Of a stretch of 64,000 bases of DNA, positions 57,848 through 64,000 are shown one piece after another. This DNA comes from Paracholeplasma manati. Lineage in GTDB: Bacteria > Bacillota_I > Bacilli_A > Acholeplasmatales > UBA5453. Where the stretch lies: assembly GCF_025742995.1 (NCBI RefSeq), contig NZ_JAOVQM010000002.1:186001-250000 (forward strand). The letters run 5' to 3'. The position numbers and the translations under genes were made by a program. The notes beneath the pieces are model-generated. The model saw only the letters and a program-made list of their open reading frames with translations, did not search any database and had not been told where the DNA came from. Numbering within the stretch: position 1 is the stretch's first letter; every line of letters starts with the position of its first letter.

Positions 57848-58930
57848 ATGAGTGATTTTAAAGTATTCGAGTACATGGAAAAACACAAGTACGAACAGGT
57901 AGTCTATTTCTATGATAGGACTACAGGCTTAAAGGGTATTACAGTGATTCATAATACCACATTGGGGCCAGCCCTTGGTGGCACTAGAATCTGGAATTAT
58001 GAATCAGAAGACGCAGCAGTCATGGACTGCTTAAGACTCGCTAGAGGGATGACCTATAAGGCAGCAGCTGCAGGGTTGAACCTAGGCGGTGGTAAGACCG
58101 TATTAATTGGAGACGCAACCAAAGTCAAGAGCGAAGCGTATTTCAGAGCTTTAGGTCGATATGTTCAAGCCTTAAATGGTCGATATATCACCGCTGAAGA
58201 CGTCAACACCAGCACGAAAGACATGAGCTATGTGCATATGGAAACCGATCATGTTGTTGGCCTTGAAGGTAAATCAGGGAACCCATCCCCAGTCACAGCT
58301 TTAGGTGCATTATATGGTATTAAGGCTTCACTCAAATACCGTTTTGGTAATGAAGACATTTCTAAGTACACTTTCGCAGTTCAAGGTGCAGGACAAACAG
58401 GTTATTATCTCATCAACCATTTAGTAGAATTGGGTGCTAAGAAAGTTTATTTCTCAGAAATCAACCCTAAGTACATTGAAAGAATGAAAAACGAACATCC
58501 AGAAGTGGAATTCGTGAACCCAGATCAAATCTATAGCATGGATGTAGACGTATTCTCTCCATGTGCATTAGGTGGCGTACTCAACAATCAAACTATCCCA
58601 CAAATCAAAGCGAAAATCATTGCAGGTACAGCCAATAACGTATTATTAGATGAAGATATCCATGGACCAATGATCAAAGACAGAGGTATTTTATACGCAC
58701 CTGACTTTGTGATCAATGCCGGTGGTTTAATCAACGTTTATGTAGAATTGATGAATTGGCCTCAAGAAAAAGCACTTGCGGATGTTAAATTGATTTATGA
58801 TCGTCTATTGGAAATCTTTGAAATTTCTAAACAACAAGACATCCATACCCAATTGGCAGCCAAAGTGTTTGCGAAAAACAGAATTGAAACCATTAAAAAC
58901 TTACACGATAACTATATACCCAAAAGATAA
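57848..58930 (+). CDS. Leu/Val/Phe dehydrogenase family protein
   Basis: A 360-residue NAD-dependent amino acid dehydrogenase that reversibly deaminates branched-chain amino acids to 2-oxo acids and ammonia. Seen: LGPALGGTRIWNY, the catalytic Lys in ARGMTYKAAAAGLNLGGGKTVL, the second Lys region GGGKTV, DVNTS, and the NAD-binding QGAGQTGYYLI. These match leucine dehydrogenase rather than glutamate dehydrogenase. ATG 57848 follows GAAGGGAG. It heads a five-gene operon with a 2-oxoacid:ferredoxin oxidoreductase, which would take the 2-oxo acids on to acyl-CoA, giving reduced ferredoxin. Confidence 0.9.
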   Translation: MSDFKVFEYMEKHKYEQVVYFYDRTTGLKGITVIHNTTLGPALGGTRIWNYESEDAAVMDCLRLARGMTYKAAAAGLNLGGGKTVLIGDATKVKSEAYFRALGRYVQALNGRYITAEDVNTSTKDMSYVHMETDHVVGLEGKSGNPSPVTALGALYGIKASLKYRFGNEDISKYTFAVQGAGQTGYYLINHLVELGAKKVYFSEINPKYIERMKNEHPEVEFVNPDQIYSMDVDVFSPCALGGVLNNQTIPQIKAKIIAGTANNVLLDEDIHGPMIKDRGILYAPDFVINAGGLINVYVELMNWPQEKALADVKLIYDRLLEIFEISKQQDIHTQLAAKVFAKNRIETIKNLHDNYIPKR

Positions 58931-58942
58931 GGAGTGATTCTA

Positions 58943-59164
58943 TTGGCTAAGTATCAACTGGATTTTAACAACGATGCTTGTAAAGGCTGTGAGCTATGTG
59001 TCAATAGCTGTCCAGTTAAAATCTTGGGTATGTCGAATACCCGAATGAATGCCTCAGGTTACGCACTCGTGGATGTCTTAGACATCGACAAATGCATCGG
59101 CTGCACGTTTTGTGCAGTCATCTGTCCGGACTCTGTCATCAAGGTGGTAAAGCACGATGCCTAA
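58943..59164 (+). CDS. 2-oxoacid:ferredoxin oxidoreductase, ferredoxin (delta) subunit
   Basis: A 73-residue protein with two CxxCxxCxxxC clusters (CKGCELCVNSCP and CIGCTFCAVICP), each binding a 4Fe-4S cluster. It passes electrons from the thiamine centre to external ferredoxin. The start TTG 58943 is chosen because AAGGAG lies 8 nt upstream; GTG 58934 overlaps that site. It overlaps the alpha subunit gene by 8 nt (ATGCCTAA). Confidence 0.92.
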   Translation: MAKYQLDFNNDACKGCELCVNSCPVKILGMSNTRMNASGYALVDVLDIDKCIGCTFCAVICPDSVIKVVKHDA

Positions 59165-60224
59165 AAAACTCATTAAGGGTAATGAAGCGATTGCTTTATC
59201 CGCGATTAGTGCAGGGGTAGATGCTTATTTTGGGTATCCAATTACCCCACAAAACGAAGTGCCTGAATATTTATCAAAATACATGCCTGAACATGGTAAA
59301 GTCTTTGTTCAAGCAGAATCAGAAGTTGCTGCCATCAACATGGTTTATGGTGCAGCTGGCGCAGGTAAACGTGTCATGACGTCATCTTCATCGGTTGGGA
59401 TTGCTTTAAAACAAGAAGGCATGTCCTATATTGCTGGTGCAGAACTACCGTGCTTGATTGTATCAGTCATGCGTGGTGGTCCTGGTTTAGGTGGTATTCA
59501 ACCGTCTCAAGCCGATTACTACCAAGCTACCCGTGGTGGCGGTAATGGGGATTATCATACCGTGGTTATCGCACCAGAATCGATTCAAGAAACTGTCGAT
59601 TATATCAAAGAAGGCTTTGATATCGCCGATATTTATCGAAACCCAGTCATGATATTGATCGATGGTCTCATCGGTCAAATGATGGAAGCGGTCGATATGG
59701 ATAAAGAAGTACCCAAAAGAAAGCTCCCTGAAAAATCATGGGCAACAATTGGTACAGAACATCATCCAGGTAGAAACATTGTCAATTCGTTATATTTAGA
59801 CGCACCAAGATTAGAAGAACACAATTTAAACTTAAAAGCGAAGTATGATGCCATCAGACAAAACGAAGTGAAAGTCGAAATGTTTAATATGGAGAATCCT
59901 GACTATGTAATAGTAGCTTATGGATCGGTTGCGAGAATTGCGAGAAGCTCGATTGAAATGCTCAAGGAAGTGGGTATTAATGTCGGAATGATTCGTCCAA
60001 TTACCGTTTGGCCATTTCCTAAAAAAGCATTTGACCAAATTCCTGAGTCCTGCAAAGGTATTTTAGTCACTGAAATGTCTTTAGGACAAATGCTAGATGA
60101 CGTTGAAATCGCGAATAAAGGAAGACATGAGATTGCCTTTTATGGGCGTACTGGCGGGATGGTTCCGGATCCAACTGAAATCAGAGATGCCATTATCAAC
60201 TTTAAGAAATGGGTGATATCATGA
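59157..60224 (+). CDS. 2-oxoacid:ferredoxin oxidoreductase, alpha subunit
   Basis: A 355-residue subunit of the VorB/KorA type. Seen: KGNEAIALSAISAGVDAYFGYPITPQNEVPEYL at the start, QAESEVAAINMVYGAAGAGKRVMTSSSSVGI, the SVMRGGPGLGG loop, and the C-terminal transketolase-like part VAYGSVARIARSSIEMLKEVG. The subunit sequence and the presence of separate gamma and delta chains fit 2-oxoisovalerate or 2-oxoglutarate oxidoreductases; the preceding dehydrogenase gene favours branched-chain 2-oxo acids. Start and stop overlap both neighbours. Confidence 0.92.
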   Translation: MPKKLIKGNEAIALSAISAGVDAYFGYPITPQNEVPEYLSKYMPEHGKVFVQAESEVAAINMVYGAAGAGKRVMTSSSSVGIALKQEGMSYIAGAELPCLIVSVMRGGPGLGGIQPSQADYYQATRGGGNGDYHTVVIAPESIQETVDYIKEGFDIADIYRNPVMILIDGLIGQMMEAVDMDKEVPKRKLPEKSWATIGTEHHPGRNIVNSLYLDAPRLEEHNLNLKAKYDAIRQNEVKVEMFNMENPDYVIVAYGSVARIARSSIEMLKEVGINVGMIRPITVWPFPKKAFDQIPESCKGILVTEMSLGQMLDDVEIANKGRHEIAFYGRTGGMVPDPTEIRDAIINFKKWVIS

Positions 60225-60967
60225 CTGTAAGATATGAAAAATCATTGGGTTTAACAGAACGCAAAACGCATTATTGTCCAGGGTGTACACATGGCATATT
60301 GCATAAAATTGTAGCGGAAGTTTTAGTCGAACTTGGCGTTTTAGGCAAGACTGTTGGTGTCGCTTCTGTTGGATGTTCAGTCTATTCATATGAATATTTT
60401 AATTGCGATATGCAACAAGCACCACATGGTCGTGCTTGCGCTACCGCGACAGGCATCAAACGTGTTTTACCAGACAATGTGGTATTTACCTATCAAGGCG
60501 ATGGCGATCTCGCATCCATTGGGATTGCAGAAACGATTCACGCCGCGAACCGTGGTGAAAACATTACAGTTATTTTCGTGAATAACGCTACCTATGGTAT
60601 GACGGGTGGTCAAATGGCTCCAACCAGCTTGGTCGGTCAAAAAACAACTACGTCACAACTCGGTAGAGATCCACATAACCAAGGTTATCCGATTAAAGTC
60701 ACTGAAATGCTTTCCCATCTAGATGGTGTAGCGTATTTGGAAAGAGTGGCGTTAACGAGCCCTCAAAACGTTAAAAAAGTCAAAAATGCAGTGAAAAAAG
60801 CCTTTACTTTACAACTTGAAAAGAAAGGTTTTACGATGATCGAAGTTTTATCGACTTGCCCAGTCAACTGGGGTATGACACCGATCAACGCGATGAAGTG
60901 GGTTGAAGAACAAATGGTGCCAGTCTTCCCATTAGGTGTTTATAAGGATGTGACCAAACATGACTAA
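60221..60967 (+). CDS. 2-oxoacid:ferredoxin oxidoreductase, beta (ThDP) subunit
   Basis: A 248-residue thiamine-diphosphate-binding subunit. Seen: HYCPGCTHGILHKIVAEV, the ThDP/Mg motif GDGDLASIGIAE ... NNATYGMTGGQMAPTS, and CPVNWGM near the end. Cys residues in CPGC are usual. ATG 60221 is in an ATGA overlap; ATG 60209 is within the alpha gene and lacks a site. It performs the decarboxylation and CoA-acyl transfer. Confidence 0.93.
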   Translation: MTVRYEKSLGLTERKTHYCPGCTHGILHKIVAEVLVELGVLGKTVGVASVGCSVYSYEYFNCDMQQAPHGRACATATGIKRVLPDNVVFTYQGDGDLASIGIAETIHAANRGENITVIFVNNATYGMTGGQMAPTSLVGQKTTTSQLGRDPHNQGYPIKVTEMLSHLDGVAYLERVALTSPQNVKKVKNAVKKAFTLQLEKKGFTMIEVLSTCPVNWGMTPINAMKWVEEQMVPVFPLGVYKDVTKHD

Positions 60968-61487
60968 AACCATTCGTATCGCTGGATTTGGTGGTCAAGG
61001 GGTTATGTTATTAGGTCAAATTTTAGCCTACAGTGCTACACTCAAAGGGATGCACGCCATTTGGGTACCGACTTATGGTCCTGAAACCAGAGGTGGGACA
61101 GCCAACTGTATGGTGACCATTTCAGATACACCGATCTATTCACCTGTATTTAAAGACTCGGATGACCTCATCGTTTTAAATGAACCAAGTTATCAAAAGT
61201 TTAAACACACCGTTAAAAACGATGGGTTCATGCTTTATAACGAATCTTTGATTCATTTAGATGAACAACCTAAATACCAATCCAAAGGGGTCAAAGCCAA
61301 TGATTTAGCCATTTCTATTGGTGAATCGAGAGCTATCAACTTTGTATTGCTAGGTGCTTATCTCAAACGAACCAACCTATTTGATGAACAAACCATCATC
61401 GAATCGTTAAAATATTTCTTTGGTTCAAAGAAAGAACACCTTATTGATGTCAATAAACAGGCATTCAATTTAGGTCAAGCGGCTTAA
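60960..61487 (+). CDS. 2-oxoacid:ferredoxin oxidoreductase, gamma subunit
   Basis: A 175-residue gamma-type subunit. The start IRIAGFGGQGVMLLGQILAYSA and TYGPETRGGTANCMVTIS are the family marks. It completes the four-chain enzyme. It overlaps the beta gene by 8 nt (ATGACTAA). A long hairpin terminator follows. Confidence 0.92.
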   Translation: MTKTIRIAGFGGQGVMLLGQILAYSATLKGMHAIWVPTYGPETRGGTANCMVTISDTPIYSPVFKDSDDLIVLNEPSYQKFKHTVKNDGFMLYNESLIHLDEQPKYQSKGVKANDLAISIGESRAINFVLLGAYLKRTNLFDEQTIIESLKYFFGSKKEHLIDVNKQAFNLGQAA

Positions 61488-61497
61488 AAAAATAGGA

Positions 61498-61543
61498 AAC
61501 AAACTGCACGCTATCATGTTATGATAAAAGCGTGCAGTTTTTA
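61498..61543 (+). terminator. terminator of the branched-chain operon
   Basis: AAACTGCACGCT (61501-61512) pairs with AGCGTGCAGTTT (61529-61540); an inner ATCAT/ATGAT pair extends the fold. A short T-tract follows. Confidence 0.88.
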
Positions 61544-61560
61544 CGTTAAGAGGTGGCTCC

Positions 61561-62973
61561 ATGAAAAAAATGGTTTTAACAACCTTGATGTTGTTATTGT
61601 TTTTATTGGCTGGTTGTCAGTCTAAGCAAATTAAATCGTATACATTTAAACCGTATCTCACCACAGGTGATAAAACATCGTTACTATCCGAAGGCATTGA
61701 CATCACATCGGGTGAAGCCAATCCTTCCATCTATAAAATCACGGTAGATACCAAAAAAAAATATCAAACCATCGATGGATTTGGGGCAGCGATGTCTGAA
61801 TCCGCTGCGTATGTATTATCAAGTTTATCCGAAACCAAACGCAACGAAGTGATGACTGCGTTGTTTGGCGAAACAGGTATCGGTATTGATTTTGTTCGTA
61901 TCCCGATGGGTGCGTCTGATTTCGCTTTGAATAACTATACCTATAATGACCTCACCAGTGGTACCGACATGACATTAGAACAGTTCTCCATCCAAAGAGA
62001 CTTGCTCTATGTTGTTCCCCGCTTACAACAGGCCCTAGCCCTCAATCCGGACTTGAAACTCATGGGTTCTCCGTGGAGTGCCCCAGCTTGGATGAAATCC
62101 CCACAAAAACTCAATGGGGGTTCACTCAATCCAATCTATCACGCTGTTTATGCCGATTACTTTGTCAAATTCATTGAAGCGTATGACGCTGCAGGGTTAC
62201 CGATCTACGCGGTTACCCCTCAAAATGAACCACTCCATGAAACCAGTGGTTACCCATCGATGATGATGACTGTGGCTCAACAAATCAATTTCATCAAAGT
62301 CTTAGGGCCAAAATTTGAAGAAAACAACATTGATACCAAAATCATTGGCTATGACCACAACTGGGACAATACCTATTATCCTCAAGCCTTATTGAATAAT
62401 GAAGACATCGAACCGTATTTGGATGGCGTTGCGTTCCACTGTTATGCAGGTAATTACACTGCACAACAAGCCATCCAAACCAGTTACCCTGATCGTGGTA
62501 TTTGGTTTACCGAATGTTCGGGTGGCCGTTGGGCAACCAATTTCGCATCCAACATCAGTTGGAACCTTGAAAATGTCTTTATGGGTTCATTAAATTACGG
62601 GGCTCGTTCTGTATTGTTATGGAATCTCGCTTTAGATGAACAAGATGGCCCTCAAAATGGGGGTTGTACCAACTGTAGAGGTGTGGTCACCGTGAATGAT
62701 AATGATACCTATACATTAAATGAAGAATACTATATGATTGGTCATTTCTCTAAGTTTGTGGATAAGGATGCGAGCAGAATTGATGCGAAATCCACCTCAC
62801 CAAACTTGATTACCAGTGCTTTTACCAACCCGGATGGATCGGTTGTGATTGTTGCACACAATAAAACCAACGCCGATATGCTCATCCAAGTCGATATCGA
62901 CGGTCATACCTTCAATTACTTGATTAAACGCATGTCTACAGTCACATTTGATGGAACGGCTTTATATGAGTAA
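61561..62973 (+). CDS. GH30 glycosidase lipoprotein (glucosylceramidase-like)
   Basis: A 470-residue surface enzyme. The signal MKKMVLTTLMLLLFLLAGC ends in the lipobox LLAGC. The GH30 TIM barrel shows TIDGFGAAMSESAAYVLSSL, acid/base E223 in TPQNEPLHE, and nucleophile E318 in IWFTECSGG, plus the typical beta-sandwich end (FTNPDGSVVIVAHNKTNADMLIQVDIDG). The family splits beta-linked glucose or xylose from glycolipids and polymers; the subgroup with NEP-ECSGG is close to glucosylceramidases and beta-1,6-glucanases. ATG 61561 follows AAGAGGTG. The Nudix gene overlaps its end by 8 nt. Confidence 0.9.
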   Translation: MKKMVLTTLMLLLFLLAGCQSKQIKSYTFKPYLTTGDKTSLLSEGIDITSGEANPSIYKITVDTKKKYQTIDGFGAAMSESAAYVLSSLSETKRNEVMTALFGETGIGIDFVRIPMGASDFALNNYTYNDLTSGTDMTLEQFSIQRDLLYVVPRLQQALALNPDLKLMGSPWSAPAWMKSPQKLNGGSLNPIYHAVYADYFVKFIEAYDAAGLPIYAVTPQNEPLHETSGYPSMMMTVAQQINFIKVLGPKFEENNIDTKIIGYDHNWDNTYYPQALLNNEDIEPYLDGVAFHCYAGNYTAQQAIQTSYPDRGIWFTECSGGRWATNFASNISWNLENVFMGSLNYGARSVLLWNLALDEQDGPQNGGCTNCRGVVTVNDNDTYTLNEEYYMIGHFSKFVDKDASRIDAKSTSPNLITSAFTNPDGSVVIVAHNKTNADMLIQVDIDGHTFNYLIKRMSTVTFDGTALYE

Positions 62974-63433
62974 CTACATCAAAGACATACGCGCCATCGT
63001 TGGAAACACCCCGATCAGAAGTGTATCCACAGGCATCATTGTTGAATATGACAATCAAATTCTCCTACAACACCGTAGCGATACTAACGATTATGGTACC
63101 CCAGGTGGGAATGTCGAACTCGATGAAAAAGTGATCGAGGCTGCGAGAAGAGAATTGTTTGAAGAAACGGGCATTCAGGTAAAAAACCTAGAACTCTTTG
63201 GCATTTATTCAGGCGAATCTCAAATAACCATCTATCCCAATGGGGATATCACCTATTACGTCGTCATCGTACTCTATACCAAATTATCTGAAAAACCAAT
63301 CTTGATTAAAGATGAGGAGTCCCATGGACTTGACTTCTATGGTAAAAATCAATTACCAAAACCTCTCAAACCAACCGATATCGCTTGGATTGATGCTTGG
63401 GTGAAGGGCAATTTTGATATTAAAGTGGACTAA
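62966..63433 (+). CDS. Nudix hydrolase
   Basis: A 155-residue Nudix enzyme with the full box GGNVELDEKVIEAARRELFEETGIQV. The N-terminal NTPIRSVSTGIIVEYDNQILLQHRSDTNDYGTPGG is typical of ADP-ribose or nucleotide pyrophosphatases of the YjhB/MutT type; the substrate is open. ATG 62966 overlaps the GH30 stop by 8 nt (ATGAGTAA); a longer frame from 62948 lies in that gene. A terminator follows. Confidence 0.88.
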   Translation: MSNYIKDIRAIVGNTPIRSVSTGIIVEYDNQILLQHRSDTNDYGTPGGNVELDEKVIEAARRELFEETGIQVKNLELFGIYSGESQITIYPNGDITYYVVIVLYTKLSEKPILIKDEESHGLDFYGKNQLPKPLKPTDIAWIDAWVKGNFDIKVD

Positions 63434-63462
63434 AAGTGTGTGAAAACACGCTTTTTTCTTTT
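63432..63462 (+). terminator. terminator
   Basis: AAAAGTGTGT (63432-63441) pairs with ACACGCTTTT (63446-63455) with one T-G wobble, followed by TT CTTTT. Confidence 0.8.
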
Positions 63463-63619
63463 GTTAATGGAAATGTCTTAAAAGTTCATAACTTTGACAC
63501 AATGATTTGTATAATGAGAGGTAGAAAGCATAGGATGTTAGATGAATAAAAGTAAATTATGTTTTTCATATATACATTACTTTTGAAAAAGTCTATAATC
63601 ATAACTAGAGGTGATCGAT
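63463..63619 (+). promoter_or_regulatory. leader/promoter region of the final ABC gene
   Basis: Two -10-like boxes are present, TATAAT at about 63510 and at 63594-63599, neither with a convincing -35 at 17 nt. Between them is a four-codon frame (ATG TTA GAT GAA, stop) with GAGAGG before it, which is too short to call. No clear operator was seen. Confidence 0.35.
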
Positions 63620-64000
63620 TTGGACAATATTGTCAGTATTAAAAATTTAACCAAATCCTATGGTCAAACCCAAGCGCTGAAAAATGTCAATTTAGACTTA
63701 ACCAGCGGGAAGATCATTGGATTGCTCGGACCAAACGGGTCCGGCAAAACCACACTCATCAAAATCTTAACAGGCCTTTTACAACAGTATGAAGGCTCTG
63801 TAACCATTGATGGGAAATTATTAGGACCTGAGACTAAAGCCATAGTTTCGTATTTACCAGACCAATTGTATTTTGATTCATGGATGAAGATCAATGATTT
63901 GAAAAACTATTTTATGGACATGTATGAAGACTTTAGCCCTGTACGTTTCAACGAGTTGATTTATCAGTTTCAAATTCCGAGTCGGGATTTGATTCGTAAA
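63620..64000 (+). CDS. ABC transporter ATP-binding protein, 5' part
   Basis: The frame from TTG 63620 (after AGAGGTGAT) stays open to the window end, giving 127 residues. It starts MDNIVSIKNLTKSYGQT and has Walker A GPNGSGKTT, then a Q-loop region in which SYLPDQLYFDSWM takes the usual Gln place. This fits YtrB/CcmA-type export ATPases, which often follow GntR-type regulators, but the regulator and permease lie outside the window or are absent. The signature and Walker B are beyond the end. Confidence 0.88.
   Translation, partial: MDNIVSIKNLTKSYGQTQALKNVNLDLTSGKIIGLLGPNGSGKTTLIKILTGLLQQYEGSVTIDGKLLGPETKAIVSYLPDQLYFDSWMKINDLKNYFMDMYEDFSPVRFNELIYQFQIPSRDLIRK

Noticed and set aside
63530-63560. 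Tiny leader peptide (MLDE) before the last ABC gene
   Set aside because: Four codons with a moderate ribosome-binding site occur by chance; no attenuator structure follows.
1-64000. tRNA or rRNA genes
   Set aside because: I looked for T-loop type GGTTCGAATCC segments and conserved rRNA stretches on both strands and saw none.

Overview
The window is a 64 kb piece of a low-GC bacterial chromosome. TGG encodes Trp and TGA is used as a stop (for example at the ends of rsmH, nadE and mnmA), so the code is standard. Cytosolic genes are tightly packed with ATGA and ATGnnTAA overlaps. There are several lipoproteins with clear lipoboxes, a type of LTA synthase, and an rsmH that is not in a division/cell-wall cluster. 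This fits a free-living member of the Mollicutes with a standard code (Acholeplasmatales/Izemoplasmatales-like) or a close low-GC Firmicute. The lineage is an inference; no rRNA or tRNA gene is visible to settle it.

Layout. 1-6.6 kb: tail of an RNA m5U methyltransferase, a WG-repeat lipoprotein, a MacB-like ABC exporter, an O-antigen-ligase-like membrane protein and a metallo-beta-lactamase-fold hydrolase. 6.7-8.3 kb: cysK-cysE, converting serine to cysteine. 8.3-9.2 kb: an orphan AT-rich membrane gene flanked by two nearly identical terminators. 9.3-13.0 kb: a four-gene siderophore ABC importer in the same order as yclNOPQ. 13.0-15.7 kb: secG, an MNT/HEPN toxin-antitoxin pair with tandem operator repeats, yceD and rpmF. 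15.8-20.9 kb: LTA synthase, rsmH, a phospholipase-D-type enzyme and a DUF2804 protein. 21.0-23.5 kb: a DUF4143-type ATPase gene split after 17 codons by a TnpB-only IS605-family insertion with a visible omega-RNA/right end. 23.6-31.8 kb: a Fur-family regulator and plsC, then nadD-nadE-mnmA-MFS-recD2 in one operon. 31.9-40.0 kb: a five-domain fasciclin lipoprotein, a thioredoxin/ArsP/aquaporin group, a tandem GNAT enzyme behind a structured leader, UPF0316, an rRNA pseudouridine synthase and a Nudix hydrolase. 40.2-47.3 kb: two cyclic-di-GMP enzymes, small proteins, an aminoglycoside-phosphotransferase-like kinase, a GH5 glucanase, a DsrE-like protein and a lipoprotein.

47.3-57.7 kb is an AT-rich, tightly coupled eight-gene island: one unknown protein, two tandem 5-methylcytosine methyltransferases, a Z1-domain superfamily-II helicase, a MORC/MutL-like GHKL ATPase, two unknown proteins and a PD-(D/E)XK nuclease of DUF4420 type. 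It reads as one restriction/defence operon. The association MORC + Z1 + REase + methyltransferase has been described from comparative genomics, but the paired methyltransferases and three unrecognised genes make this the best candidate here for an undescribed system.

57.8-61.5 kb: a probable catabolite-controlled operon for branched-chain amino acids (Leu/Val dehydrogenase plus a four-subunit 2-oxoacid:ferredoxin oxidoreductase). 61.5-64.0 kb: a GH30 lipoprotein glycosidase, a Nudix hydrolase and the start of an ABC transporter ATPase. No CRISPR array was seen.
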